A stretch of 36,790 nt of DNA from CAYTYZ01 sp964442385 (GCA_964442385.1 CAYTYZ010000013.1:1-36790); one strand, 5' to 3'. Shown: positions 14,798-23,352, numbered from the stretch's first letter. Made by a program: numbers and translations. Notes: generated by a model from the letters alone, not told the origin.

Positions 14798-15589
14798 ATG
14801 AACTTGATTGAAACACTTTTTGGTTCAAATAAATCTGCTGACTTCCTAAACTCAACACCAAAATTAAGTTTACGAAAACTAGGCAGTATTTTAATAAAAA
14901 TATTTATTTTAGTTATTTTTCTTCCTATGTTATTAGGACGATTAATAATGCTTATAGGTATAAACTCATACTCAAAAAATGAACTAACACAGAGTTTGGT
15001 GTTTATGTTCTTATTTTACTCTTCAATGATAATTTTTTCCTATAAATATTTTTATTCTTCGTTTGCAAAATTAAGGGTACATTTAACTTCATTAAGGTTT
15101 GCAGATGTTCTAAAACACGCAATAATTCTCATCGTCACAATTGCCATCCTCTCTTATATCATTAATGTTATTGGATTCATCTTTAATCCATCAGATATTG
15201 AAGAAGCTTTAAACATTTTTAAAGAATCTTCTTCACAAAATACTAACTATGCAGAAATTATTATTTTTCCTTTACTGGTGACACTTGTAGGTTTCGGTGA
15301 AGAAATGTTGTTTAGAGCAGGTATATACAGGACATTAAGAAAAAACTCTTCGATGATTATCTCGTCAATCTCAGCATCTCTTTTTTTTATACTTTTACAC
15401 CCAATACATATAACAAAATATATAGTAATTTATATGATTTCAATATGTTATTGTTATTATTTCGAATACAAAAACAATTTATTAACAATAATAATTGCTC
15501 ATACAATTCAAAATCTAGTGATCGCGGGTATAGTCTTATTCTCTTCAGCGTATACTGCAAATTTTATACTTAACATCTCAAACCGATAG
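14798..15589 (+). CDS. CPBP-family intramembrane metalloprotease (CAAX/bacteriocin-processing type)
   Basis: A 263-residue integral membrane protein with about six to seven hydrophobic segments. The family motifs are in place: EEMLFR (E168, E169, R173), F197-x3-H201, and H235-x3-N239. CPBP proteases cleave within membranes; in bacteria they act in bacteriocin immunity, peptide maturation or signalling, and the substrate here is unknown. Codon use is more AT-rich than the neighbours, and the gene is bounded on both sides by degenerate tRNA-Pro repeats, which points to acquisition as a cassette. A TATAAT box lies 12 nt before the ATG. Confidence 0.9.
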   Translation: MNLIETLFGSNKSADFLNSTPKLSLRKLGSILIKIFILVIFLPMLLGRLIMLIGINSYSKNELTQSLVFMFLFYSSMIIFSYKYFYSSFAKLRVHLTSLRFADVLKHAIILIVTIAILSYIINVIGFIFNPSDIEEALNIFKESSSQNTNYAEIIIFPLLVTLVGFGEEMLFRAGIYRTLRKNSSMIISSISASLFFILLHPIHITKYIVIYMISICYCYYFEYKNNLLTIIIAHTIQNLVIAGIVLFSSAYTANFILNISNR

Positions 15590-15599
15590 TTTTGTTCAT

Positions 15600-15721
15600 C
15601 AGACTACGTCCGCCGTAGACTCCACCTGGACGAAGGAAGTAAGCTGACTAGAATCCCGTAGGATCGCTTACCTGAATCACGAAGCAAAGCTGAGTGGACA
15701 GGATTCCTACATCCCCGACAT
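15600..15721 (+). repeat. degenerate tRNA-Pro copy (right direct repeat)
   Basis: Carries GTCCGCCGTAGACTCCACC-type insert sequence, then GTAGGATCGCTTACCTGAAT, GAAGCAAAGCTGAGTGGACA and GGATTCCTACATCCCCGACA. The last 57 nt match the left copy with only a few changes. The two copies bracket the CPBP protease gene. Confidence 0.8.
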
Positions 15722-15813
15722 TTGAATTTAAAAGATTTTAATGACAATTCTGGTAAAGAATACATTCGATTTAAGAAAGTTGCATTTATTGTAATTCCCA
15801 CTATACTTTTTCC

Positions 15814-16161
15814 ATGCCGGCACAAAATGTTCCAAATTATGGAAATGAAAATGTTATCTTCGGCGCTTTAGAGCCTGCAACAGTAGAGACAGTACTGAAC
15901 AAATATTTTAGTAATCTGACTGAATTGTACCCAAATCAACAACTCGCTATTGTTGAGACTTTTCATTCTATGACCTCTTCAGTTTCCAGAGTTAGTCCTG
16001 ATTTAGTTCAGCATGGCGATATACAATCTGTTATTGACCTGTGTACAGTTATTTTGAATATCCAAAACAACGATCATGACAACTTTCAAGAATTATTGAA
16101 TTCATTAAATTTATGTGTCGTTGGCCTTGGCACAAAAGTAAAAGACAAAATATATGCATGA
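15814..16161 (+). CDS. hypothetical protein (115 aa), partner of the J-domain protein
   Basis: A small, mostly helical soluble protein without recognised motif. The start is ATG 15814, 6 nt after TATACT (15802-15807), hence probably leaderless. Its end overlaps the start of the J-domain gene by 8 nt (ATGCATGA), so the two are translationally coupled and may work together. There is nothing in the sequence to suggest a catalytic role. Confidence 0.65.
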   Translation: MPAQNVPNYGNENVIFGALEPATVETVLNKYFSNLTELYPNQQLAIVETFHSMTSSVSRVSPDLVQHGDIQSVIDLCTVILNIQNNDHDNFQELLNSLNLCVVGLGTKVKDKIYA

Positions 16162-16981
16162 GCCACACAAGGATGGACTACCAGACCAAGTTGAATTGTT
16201 CGATCTACCTAAGGAACAAAGAAATTTAGAGTCAGCTAGGCTTATTAATCAAATGAGGATGAGTAGTTTAGGTGCTAGGACTGACCAACCTTGGCCTGTT
16301 GAATTGCAAGGTAATAGATTTCAAGCCCAAGCACTGCTAGACCTTTTAATAGAAACCACCCCAGAAGGAAGGATCGGGGTAATAATCACTACAATCAAGA
16401 CTACATTTAAAGCTGACACAAGAACTGTAAGCAAGCTTAACCAAAACGGCGGAATTATTCCAATCACCTTTAGAAGCGGTAACACAACTGTACTTAGAAT
16501 AGAGGAGCTTGACAACGGCATATTCAGTTGCAAATTTGGCTATTCAGCAAAAGGTACAATCATTGAAAGAGGTGTCAATGGTGCTGTAAATGTCACAACC
16601 AACAATGACATTGACATAATTGCTGGCGAAAGTCTTTATCGATTATATAGGCTGACTGGGAATCCAAACTTAATAGAAGCATTGGGTGTTACAGCAGATC
16701 TTAGGGGTAGTGGTGCAAAATCAGCCAAAACAGTCCCAATTGACCCAGCTGGGCACTATGCAACGCTAGGACTAAATCCCTACGTTTTAAGATTTATGGA
16801 TGCAAACTTTCTTTCTGCATTGGTTGCCGGCATGAAGAGAGAATGTGCGAGAAAGATGCATCCAGATCTTAATAAGCCATCGGCGAGAGAGCTAGAATAT
16901 CTCAGTAGAGTACTTAGTGCTTGCGAGGTTCTATCAGACGCTCAAAAAAGGAACGATTATTCAAATTGGCTGGGGCTCTAA
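16154..16981 (+). CDS. C-terminal J-domain (DnaJ-like) protein
   Basis: 275 residues. The last 70 residues form a J domain: 'HYATLGLNP' helix I, a helix II rich in basic residues, MHPDLNK carrying the HPD tripeptide (236-238) that stimulates Hsp70 ATPase, and 'RVLSACEVLSDAQKRNDYSNW' as helices III-IV. The J domain is at the C-terminus and the linker between helices I and II is longer than usual. The N-terminal 200 residues are unrecognised and may choose the client. It overlaps the preceding gene by 8 nt. No DnaK gene is in the window. Confidence 0.85.
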   Translation: MHEPHKDGLPDQVELFDLPKEQRNLESARLINQMRMSSLGARTDQPWPVELQGNRFQAQALLDLLIETTPEGRIGVIITTIKTTFKADTRTVSKLNQNGGIIPITFRSGNTTVLRIEELDNGIFSCKFGYSAKGTIIERGVNGAVNVTTNNDIDIIAGESLYRLYRLTGNPNLIEALGVTADLRGSGAKSAKTVPIDPAGHYATLGLNPYVLRFMDANFLSALVAGMKRECARKMHPDLNKPSARELEYLSRVLSACEVLSDAQKRNDYSNWLGL

Positions 16982-17103
16982 CTTAGAATACATAGGCAGA
17001 CTACAGAATAATTATTGTGACACCTCAAAGTTTTCTCAACTTAGCCTTAACATCAGCTGTACAGACTCTTTAAAAACAATAATCTGGACTGTTACAATTC
17101 CTT

Positions 17104-17715
17104 ATGCCTATTAAAGCCATTTGTTTTGACCTAGATGGGGTCTATTATACCCCCGAGGGCAAAAGTCACTTTCTAAATAAACTAGCTGAAGCAGGCGCTG
17201 ATAGCCAAAAAGCCCTCTGGGCCTTTACCAAAAGCCCTCAAATGAACGAGCAGTATAAAAGGGGACAACTGACCACCGCTCAATTCTGGGGCTATTTAAA
17301 CGACTACCTTGGCCTTGCCTTAACACCTGATTATTACGAAACTATACTAGTTGAGGGCTACAAAATAGACCCACTGGTCAGAGCTGACATTGATAAAGTC
17401 CGATCTTTGGGTATAAAAACGTGCCTGTGTTCCAATAATTTTGAAAGCCGAGTTCGATGTCTACAAAATAAGTTTTCTTTTTTAGAAGACTTTGATATAC
17501 ATGTCTTTTCTTATCAAGAGGGTATGGTCAAACCCGACCCTGCTCTGTTCCGATTACTGGTTAGCAAGTCCGGATATCAAGCTTCGCAATTCGTGTATGC
17601 TGACGACAAACCAGAGAATGTTGTTTCAGCCAAATCTCTTGGCATAAATGCTATTCAAGTAGTAAACTATATGGATTATCAATCTTATTTATTAAACCAA
17701 GGAATACTTCTTTAA
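17104..17715 (+). CDS. HAD-superfamily hydrolase (phosphatase-like)
   Basis: 203 residues with the four HAD motifs: FDLDGVYY (nucleophile D9, acid D11), LCSNN, a Lys in MVKPDP, and YADDKPENV. The helical cap between motifs I and II is short (subfamily I type). It should hydrolyse a phosphate monoester; the substrate is unknown. TACAAT (17093-17098) ends 5 nt before the ATG, so it is probably leaderless and is the first gene of a four-gene operon (HAD, hydrolase, rRNA methyltransferase, tgt). Confidence 0.88.
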   Translation: MPIKAICFDLDGVYYTPEGKSHFLNKLAEAGADSQKALWAFTKSPQMNEQYKRGQLTTAQFWGYLNDYLGLALTPDYYETILVEGYKIDPLVRADIDKVRSLGIKTCLCSNNFESRVRCLQNKFSFLEDFDIHVFSYQEGMVKPDPALFRLLVSKSGYQASQFVYADDKPENVVSAKSLGINAIQVVNYMDYQSYLLNQGILL

Positions 17716-17716
17716 T

Positions 17717-18235
17717 ATGTCAAAAAACATCCTGATCCTTCCCGGTGCTAATCCTGAACATAACCGTGACTGGGCCAATAATTTAGCAACCTTTTTAAAA
17801 ACCCAAGACTCAACCTCTAACATTCATATTTTTCAATACGAACACTGGCTAGATGCCTCGCTTTCGCAAAGTGACGAGGTAGAAACCGAAAAACTAGCCA
17901 ATTATTTGGTCAACAACCCTCAACCCAGGCTAATAGCCAAATCCTTTGGTAGCGCAGTAGTATTGCGCTCTTTGCCAAAAACCAAAGATTTAATTGCATC
18001 CATATTACTCTTGGGTTTTCCAGTAAATACCTCTAAATACGAATCCCGAGACGAGTTTGCCACTTTTTTAAAACCAACTTCTCTTCCTATTGTTTTTACC
18101 CAGCAAGAACTGGATAAATACGTCCATGGTGTTATCGTTTCTGAGTTTGTCCATTTTCTCAATCAACCAAACATTAGCTTTAAGCAAATAGCTGGTAGTG
18201 ATCACCGCTATGATGACTTTGCTTCTTATCTTTAA
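17717..18235 (+). CDS. RBBP9/YdeN-type alpha/beta hydrolase
   Basis: 172 residues. 'NILILPGANPEH...DWANNLATFL' is the family start, S76 in AKSFGSAV is the likely nucleophile (the usual GxSxG has lost its first Gly, as is common in this group), and H163 in GSDHRYDDF is the catalytic His. It begins 1 nt after the HAD gene stop. These serine hydrolases are small esterases or peptidases whose physiological substrates are poorly known. Confidence 0.8.
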   Translation: MSKNILILPGANPEHNRDWANNLATFLKTQDSTSNIHIFQYEHWLDASLSQSDEVETEKLANYLVNNPQPRLIAKSFGSAVVLRSLPKTKDLIASILLLGFPVNTSKYESRDEFATFLKPTSLPIVFTQQELDKYVHGVIVSEFVHFLNQPNISFKQIAGSDHRYDDFASYL

Positions 18236-18240
18236 ATTTA

Positions 18241-19068
18241 ATGTACCGCTCCAGCTTTAACCAAAACTTTTTAGTCAACCAAGATTTAGTAGCGGACTTA
18301 GTTGATCGCAGCTCTATTGGTATTACCGACACTGTCTACGACATTGGTGCTGGCAAGGGGATAATCAGCCAAGCATTGGTAAAAAAAGCCAAAAGGGTCA
18401 TTGCACTAGAACCTGATGCTAAATACTTTGATTTTCTAGTAGACAAATTTGCCAATATCACAAACATAGAAATCCTACGGCAAGATTTTTTAAAATTAAA
18501 GCAAATTGACGAGCCTTTTAAAGTTTTTTCCAATATTCCCTTTAATATTACTACCGAAATCTTTACCAAGCTTTGTTTTAACAACCCAACCTTTGCCCAA
18601 GGTTATTTTGTGATTGATGAAAATGCTCTGAATAAATCTATGCTTTATATTTGCATCCATAATCTTTTTAACACTAAAGTAGTCTTTAATTTTCTGCGTT
18701 CTGACTTTAATCCTGCCCCTAGTATCAAAACAGTACTTTTACAGATGGACCGAAAATCTGCGCCCGATATCAAGGATATCAGCTTGTTTAACGACTTTAT
18801 TTCAGCTTGTTTTACAACCAATCAGCCAACAGTCTTAAAAGCACTGAAAAAAATCTTTACGGATAAGCAAGCTCTCAGGTTGTGCCGCGACCTTAAATTA
18901 ACCAACCTCAAAAAGCTTTCCCAAATTGACCAACCTACTTGGTACAAACTATACGACTTTTACCAAAAAAATAAATCGATAATTCCAACTAAAGTCACAG
19001 GCAGCTTTTCGCTCCAGTATAATAACCAGTCCCAACTAAAAAAATATCATGACACCTACACACTTTAA
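18241..19068 (+). CDS. rRNA adenine N6-methyltransferase (KsgA/Erm family)
   Basis: 275 residues. QNFL near the N-terminus, DIGAGKG (34-40) for S-adenosylmethionine, acidic LEPD at the next strand, and NIPFN (98-102) as motif IV place it in the KsgA/Erm family, which dimethylates adenines of rRNA. NIPF rather than NLPY leans toward the Erm branch (23S rRNA, macrolide resistance type), but within this lineage KsgA cannot be excluded. It overlaps the tgt start by 20 nt and lies 5 nt after the hydrolase gene. Confidence 0.85.
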   Translation: MYRSSFNQNFLVNQDLVADLVDRSSIGITDTVYDIGAGKGIISQALVKKAKRVIALEPDAKYFDFLVDKFANITNIEILRQDFLKLKQIDEPFKVFSNIPFNITTEIFTKLCFNNPTFAQGYFVIDENALNKSMLYICIHNLFNTKVVFNFLRSDFNPAPSIKTVLLQMDRKSAPDIKDISLFNDFISACFTTNQPTVLKALKKIFTDKQALRLCRDLKLTNLKKLSQIDQPTWYKLYDFYQKNKSIIPTKVTGSFSLQYNNQSQLKKYHDTYTL

Positions 19069-20158
19069 AACCTTGGATGGCCAAAAGATTCCTCTTCCTA
19101 TATTTTTCCCCGATGCTACTCGAGCTGTATTAAAGTCCCTAGATACCATAGATTTAAAAAATACCCAAACTAACGGTATTTTAATCAATACTTTCCATCT
19201 TTTTTCTACTCCAGGCAAAGACACAATCAAATCTCACAAAGGCATTCGTGGTTTTATGAATTGGCAAGGCGGCACCATTTCAGACTCAGGAGGATTTCAG
19301 GTTATGAGCCTGGCCAAATCCGATGGAGCCAAAAACGCTGTGTCTGATACAGGGGTCAGGTTTCCAAATCCACGCGGCGGCAAAAAAAAGATTCTCTTTA
19401 CGGCTCGTGACAGTATTGAAATGCAAGTTGCCATTGGAGCCGACATGATGGTAGTTTTGGATGATTTTACTCCGCCAGAAGCCACCTACGAAGAGGCCAA
19501 AATAACAGTAGAGAGGACTCTTCTATGGGCCCGTGAGTGCCGAGAGATTTTTGACAAACTATTTGACCAAAAAAAGACTCCCAAGAATAAAAGGCCTTAT
19601 CTGCTTGGCGTAGTCCAGGGTGGTTATTTCCAAGATCTGCGAGAATACTGCACTAAAGAATTGGTTAAGATTGGTTTTGATGGGCTAGGCTATGGCGGTT
19701 GGCCTATGAATATTAAAGACAATACATTTGATTATGAATCAGCCCAAACCATTCGGAAAAATACTCCAGAAAATTACCTGCTGTATGGTCTGGGCATTGG
19801 AAAGCCTCATGAAATTAAAAATCTAGTAGAAATAGGCTGGCATATTTTTGATTGTGTACTGCCAACTCGTGACGCCAGGCACGGCAGGTTGTATGTATAT
19901 AAAGATAAATCTATTGATACTATTGACCTATCTACCGACAAATTTTACGACTATTACACTCCCAACAAGGAGATTTATTACCTTGACACCAAGCCAGTTT
20001 CCACTACCTGTGATTGCCAACTTTGCACCAATTACACCCGCTCCTATTTTTACCATCTTTGGAAAATCAAAGAGTTTACAGCCGGACGCCTCGCCACCAT
20101 CCACAATCTTCGTTTTTACAGTATCTTGATGGAAAAATTGACCCATAATAACCTATAG
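19049..20158 (+). CDS. tgt: queuine/preQ1 tRNA-guanine transglycosylase
   Basis: 369 residues, normal family length. Catalytic Asp residues are D79 in SDSGGFQV and D268 in DCVLPTRDARHG; the zinc site is C321, C323, C326 and H336. The enzyme swaps guanine at the wobble position (34) of tRNAs with GUN anticodons for a queuosine precursor. No other queuosine genes are visible, so the base may be salvaged. A 20-nt overlap with the methyltransferase gene indicates coupled translation; both modify stable RNA. Confidence 0.93.
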   Translation: MTPTHFKTLDGQKIPLPIFFPDATRAVLKSLDTIDLKNTQTNGILINTFHLFSTPGKDTIKSHKGIRGFMNWQGGTISDSGGFQVMSLAKSDGAKNAVSDTGVRFPNPRGGKKKILFTARDSIEMQVAIGADMMVVLDDFTPPEATYEEAKITVERTLLWARECREIFDKLFDQKKTPKNKRPYLLGVVQGGYFQDLREYCTKELVKIGFDGLGYGGWPMNIKDNTFDYESAQTIRKNTPENYLLYGLGIGKPHEIKNLVEIGWHIFDCVLPTRDARHGRLYVYKDKSIDTIDLSTDKFYDYYTPNKEIYYLDTKPVSTTCDCQLCTNYTRSYFYHLWKIKEFTAGRLATIHNLRFYSILMEKLTHNNL

Positions 20159-20171
20159 TGTATAATTAGCT

Positions 20172-20468
20172 ATGTCCGGTATTGAATTCACTGAAATTAG
20201 AGACCATGGCAAACCCCATGAGTTTGTTGTGATGCGTGTAGTTTTGGAAGAAGGAGAAATTAGTTTACCTGAAATGCTTGTGCGTGCTTATAAAAGCAAA
20301 ACTACATTGACAGTTTTAAAGTCAGGATTTGTACTACCAATATTTACCAGAAATCATGATGACATCAAACCAGGCGAAATATTTGAAATTTTGCCAAATG
20401 ATACTTTTATTTGCTACAGAAGAGGTGTCCCAGAAACCAGATACTCTGTTACCTCACCGTCTGCTTAG
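20172..20468 (+). CDS. hypothetical protein (98 aa)
   Basis: A small beta-rich protein with no recognised motif. TATAAT (20161-20166) ends 5 nt before ATG 20172 and there is no Shine-Dalgarno site, so it is transcribed from its own promoter just behind tgt as a leaderless message. 'HDDIKPGEIFEI' recalls the 'VKPGQRITF' stretch of the following small protein, so the two may be related folds. Confidence 0.6.
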   Translation: MSGIEFTEIRDHGKPHEFVVMRVVLEEGEISLPEMLVRAYKSKTTLTVLKSGFVLPIFTRNHDDIKPGEIFEILPNDTFICYRRGVPETRYSVTSPSA

Positions 20469-20524
20469 TCTATATACGTATTTGATCTATTGCAAAGCAC
20501 TACCAGTAGCGTAATAATGATTTT

Positions 20525-20782
20525 GTGCCAATAGCAAAAATAGAAGGCAACAGGCCTTATCGCATACTAAATTTAAAACACTATCCAAAAGGCGGTTTTA
20601 TCGAAGTTGAGGGTTTTTCACCACAAGTAGTCAAACCAGGACAGAGGATTACTTTTACCAACGGCAAAGGCCCAATGACCGTGGAAGGCTTTCAAATTCC
20701 CACAATTGACTTTATAAGAAAATTTCAACCTAGCGACCAAACCACACTTCCATCTCGTCCTCAACCGGAAGAGAAAAGCTAA
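20525..20782 (+). CDS. hypothetical protein (85 aa)
   Basis: Small beta-rich protein starting at GTG 20525, with a TAATAA box about 7 nt upstream. The core 'RILNLKHYPKGGFIEVEGF' with a later 'VKPGQRITFTNGKG' looks like a small barrel; function unknown. Its last 53 nt overlap the end of the convergent GTPase gene, which adds doubt about the exact 3' end. Confidence 0.5.
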   Translation: MPIAKIEGNRPYRILNLKHYPKGGFIEVEGFSPQVVKPGQRITFTNGKGPMTVEGFQIPTIDFIRKFQPSDQTTLPSRPQPEEKS

Positions 20783-21836
20783 CCTCCTGTCCTGGAAATT
20801 TAGCATTTTTACCCCAAATATACACCTTTTGTACATCTTCTCTCATTTCTGACGAAAGTACCTTAAGAACATCATCCAGCGTTTCTCCCCGGTGCATAAT
20901 TAAAGGTTCTGTTTTGTCAGCCTCACCATTGCGATCTCTTTTTAAATATATCCTTACCTTACCTAGTCGATACCATAGCTTTTCTTTAAAATCCTCTATG
21001 CCTTCTTTTGTGTGTACTGACAATCTGACTGTTTCAGGAGACAAAGCTTTTATCTCTTTGGGGGTAGCAAGGTCCAACTTAGAAACTACTCGCATTAATG
21101 GCATATAGCGACGCTGACGTTGCATAAAAGCATCAATCAGTAGATCGATTTTCTCTATTTTTTCCCCAAAAATAATTCTAGCATTGCCAAACCCCATTTC
21201 CTTGGCCACATCGATGATAGTTTCTTCGCCAAGTCCACCAAAGGGATTTACTACTTGAATAGATCCTTTTTTCTCCCTTTGGATGACAATTTTGGCAGGC
21301 TTTTGGTTTATTCTAACTCCATTGTTATAAAGTTCAGTTTCTATTTTTTCAAAAAAGAAAGTCCTTTTTATATCGGCCATTAGGATAACCAAATCGCTAG
21401 CCCTAACCACTGACAAGACTTTTTTACCAAAACCTTTATTCTCAGCTGCACCTTCAATTACTCCAGGCAGGTCCAGTATTTGAATCCGCACCCCTTTGTA
21501 TTCCATCATCCCCGGCACCACTCCTAGTGTTGTAAAATCATAGTTTCCAACCTTAGATTCGGCGTTAGTCAAGGCATTAAGTAAAGTTGATTTGCCCACA
21601 CTAGGAAACCCTAAAAGTACCACCGATGCATCTCCAGAGTGTTTAATGGCATAACCAACTCCACCGCCCCCACCTCCACTTGTACTACCACCGCCAGCGC
21701 TCTCTGCTTGCAATTTAGCCAGTTTTGCCTTTAAAATTCCATGGTGGTGCTCCGTCCCTTTATGATACGGCAAATCACGAATTTCTTTCTCTATGCGAGA
21801 CATCTGGATTTTTATTATTTCTTCTTTAGTCGTCAT
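20730..21836 (-). CDS. DRG-type (Obg-HflX-like) GTPase with TGS domain
   Basis: 368 residues. An N-terminal basic helix and a Gly/Ser-rich linker precede the G domain: P-loop GFPSVGKS (76-83), TT in switch I, DLPG (122-125), and VSKLD in place of NKxD as G4. A helical insert follows the G3 region, and the C-terminal 70 residues read as a TGS domain. This order matches DRG proteins (COG1163), which are ribosome-linked in archaea and eukaryotes. The start is ATG 21836, 10 nt after TAAAAT. The 5' ends of this gene and the glycosidase gene overlap head to head. Confidence 0.88.
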   Translation of the reverse strand: MTTKEEIIKIQMSRIEKEIRDLPYHKGTEHHHGILKAKLAKLQAESAGGGSTSGGGGGGVGYAIKHSGDASVVLLGFPSVGKSTLLNALTNAESKVGNYDFTTLGVVPGMMEYKGVRIQILDLPGVIEGAAENKGFGKKVLSVVRASDLVILMADIKRTFFFEKIETELYNNGVRINQKPAKIVIQREKKGSIQVVNPFGGLGEETIIDVAKEMGFGNARIIFGEKIEKIDLLIDAFMQRQRRYMPLMRVVSKLDLATPKEIKALSPETVRLSVHTKEGIEDFKEKLWYRLGKVRIYLKRDRNGEADKTEPLIMHRGETLDDVLKVLSSEMREDVQKVYIWGKNAKFPGQEVSFSLPVEDEMEVWFGR

Positions 21837-23151
21837 TTATCTTGGTATTTTACCTCAAAAAGTCCACGCCCAACACCGCCAGATTTTTGGGCTTCACTTA
21901 AGCCAAGATTCTGACCTAGGCAAGTCCACTGCTATTATCAATTCCAACGGCTCCTGGGGCTGGGCGACTATCGTACTCGAAGCTGACGATTTATATAAAG
22001 ACAAATGGCAACGTTTTTTTGATGATGCCAGACGATTTCACATTCAACCTATTATCCGGCTTGCCACCAATTTTGAGTCTGGATCCTGGCGTAGACCCAG
22101 TTATCAAGACATAGATAATTTTGCCCTTTTTCTAAACTCACTCAACTGGCCAACAGAAACTCTACCAATAGTTTTTTTTAACGAAATAAACCATGGCAAT
22201 GAGTGGGGTGGGCAAGTAGACATAAAAAACTATGCCGATTTGGCAATTTACGGGGCAAAAAAATTCAAAGAAACCAACCCTAAGTTTATCCTAATGGGCT
22301 CACCCCTTGACCTAGCGGCTCCTGAAAAGCCACCCAGGTTTAAGTCGGCCGAAAATGTTTATCGTGAAATCTTTCTATATAACCGTCAATATTTTGATTA
22401 TTTTGATGCCTTGGCTTCCCATTCTTATGCCAATCCCCATTTTTCCGGAAAACCCACTGACCAGGGAAAAACCTCCATACTTGGTTACCAGTGGGAACTA
22501 GATTATTTAAGCCAGCTTAAGGTTAAATCTGACTATCCTGTTTATATCACCGAAACCGGCTGGCCCAGTATTCGACTTAGCAAAGCTAAGTCCATGGAAA
22601 ATAATATTTTAGCCCTAAATACCTGGCTTGCTGATCCTAAAGTTCGTGCCGTAACTTTTTTCACTTTCAACTACCCCTACCCACCTTTTGACAAGTTCTC
22701 TTGGGTAGACAAGGGAGAAGTAATTTATCCTGAATATGAGCCGATACTGCAAGTTCAAAAAGGAGCAAACCAACCCAAGCAAGTCACCAAAGTAGAATAT
22801 ATCGACCACAAATTACCACTACTTGTTTTTGAAGACACAGCTCTAGAAGGGGAGATGGAGCTAAAAAACACCGGCCAATCCATTTGGGGAGAAACCCACA
22901 AATGTTTCGAGCCCCTTCCTAATGAATTCCAACAAATACCCCTCTGCACCGATGAATTAGTCGAGCCAGGCCACACTCATACTTTTACCTTTACTTTTAG
23001 AATTCCTAAAAGCTATAAAAAGGATATAGTTCTATCCTGGCAGGGTATAAATCCCATTGTCTTAAAACATCTCGAGCCTGATATTGGTATTTATCAAAAT
23101 ACCCCCAACCTTTGGCAAAGACTACAACGGAAAATAAAATCTTTTTTTTAG
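21793..23151 (+). CDS. secreted clan GH-A glycoside hydrolase with C-terminal Ig-like domain
   Basis: 452 residues. A signal peptide (IWIFIISSLVVIYLGIL..., probable cleavage after VHA at 26) leads to a TIM-barrel domain. E131 in FFNEINHG and E254 in YITETGWP fit the acid/base and nucleophile of clan GH-A enzymes. From about residue 345 a beta-sandwich follows ('MELKNTGQSIWGE' and 'TFTFRIPKSYK') that resembles NBR1-like or other Ig-like modules. The glycan is unknown. The ATG at 21793 overlaps the divergent GTPase gene by 44 nt, so the start is less certain. It ends next to tRNA-Leu(TAG). Confidence 0.82.
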   Translation: MRDIWIFIISSLVVIYLGILPQKVHAQHRQIFGLHLSQDSDLGKSTAIINSNGSWGWATIVLEADDLYKDKWQRFFDDARRFHIQPIIRLATNFESGSWRRPSYQDIDNFALFLNSLNWPTETLPIVFFNEINHGNEWGGQVDIKNYADLAIYGAKKFKETNPKFILMGSPLDLAAPEKPPRFKSAENVYREIFLYNRQYFDYFDALASHSYANPHFSGKPTDQGKTSILGYQWELDYLSQLKVKSDYPVYITETGWPSIRLSKAKSMENNILALNTWLADPKVRAVTFFTFNYPYPPFDKFSWVDKGEVIYPEYEPILQVQKGANQPKQVTKVEYIDHKLPLLVFEDTALEGEMELKNTGQSIWGETHKCFEPLPNEFQQIPLCTDELVEPGHTHTFTFTFRIPKSYKKDIVLSWQGINPIVLKHLEPDIGIYQNTPNLWQRLQRKIKSFF

Positions 23152-23235
23152 TGCCGCTAAGAGGACTCGAACCTCTACGCTTTTGAAGGCACACGGTTCT
23201 AAGCCGTGCTTGTCTACCAATTCCAACATAGCGGC
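23152..23235 (-). tRNA. tRNA-Leu(TAG)
   Basis: Class II tRNA, acceptor GCCGCTA/TAGCGGC, discriminator A, anticodon loop CTTAGAA giving TAG; 84 nt. Convergent with the glycosidase, whose stop is adjacent. Confidence 0.95.
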
Positions 23236-23292
23236 AAGAACCAACTATTATAGCTTAGAAAGCTAATTTAGAAAATACTTTTAAATGCAAAA

Positions 23293-23351
23293 TCTACCAA
23301 TTACAATTTATCCGCCCATGGAGGACATAGCGGCAAGAACCAACTATTATA
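23293..23351 (-). pseudogene. degenerate promoter-plus-5' copy of tRNA-Leu(TAG) split by a 19-nt palindromic insert
   Basis: On the minus strand TATAATAGTTGGTTCTTGCC and GCTATG (promoter plus tRNA start) repeat those of the intact tRNA exactly. They are followed by TCCTCCATGGGCGGATAAA (23307-23325) and then TTGTAATTGGTAGA, the tRNA continuation with one change. The insertion is again after tRNA nucleotide 9. Confidence 0.87.
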
Positions 23352-23352
23352 A

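Noticed and set aside
14598..15721. Repeats around the CPBP gene considered as integron attC sites
   Set aside because: No RYYYAAC/GTTRRRY core sites and no integron integrase; the repeats are clearly tRNA-Pro derived.
20329..20514. 61-aa open frame overlapping the 98-aa gene
   Set aside because: It is out of frame within a better-supported gene and has no start signals of its own.
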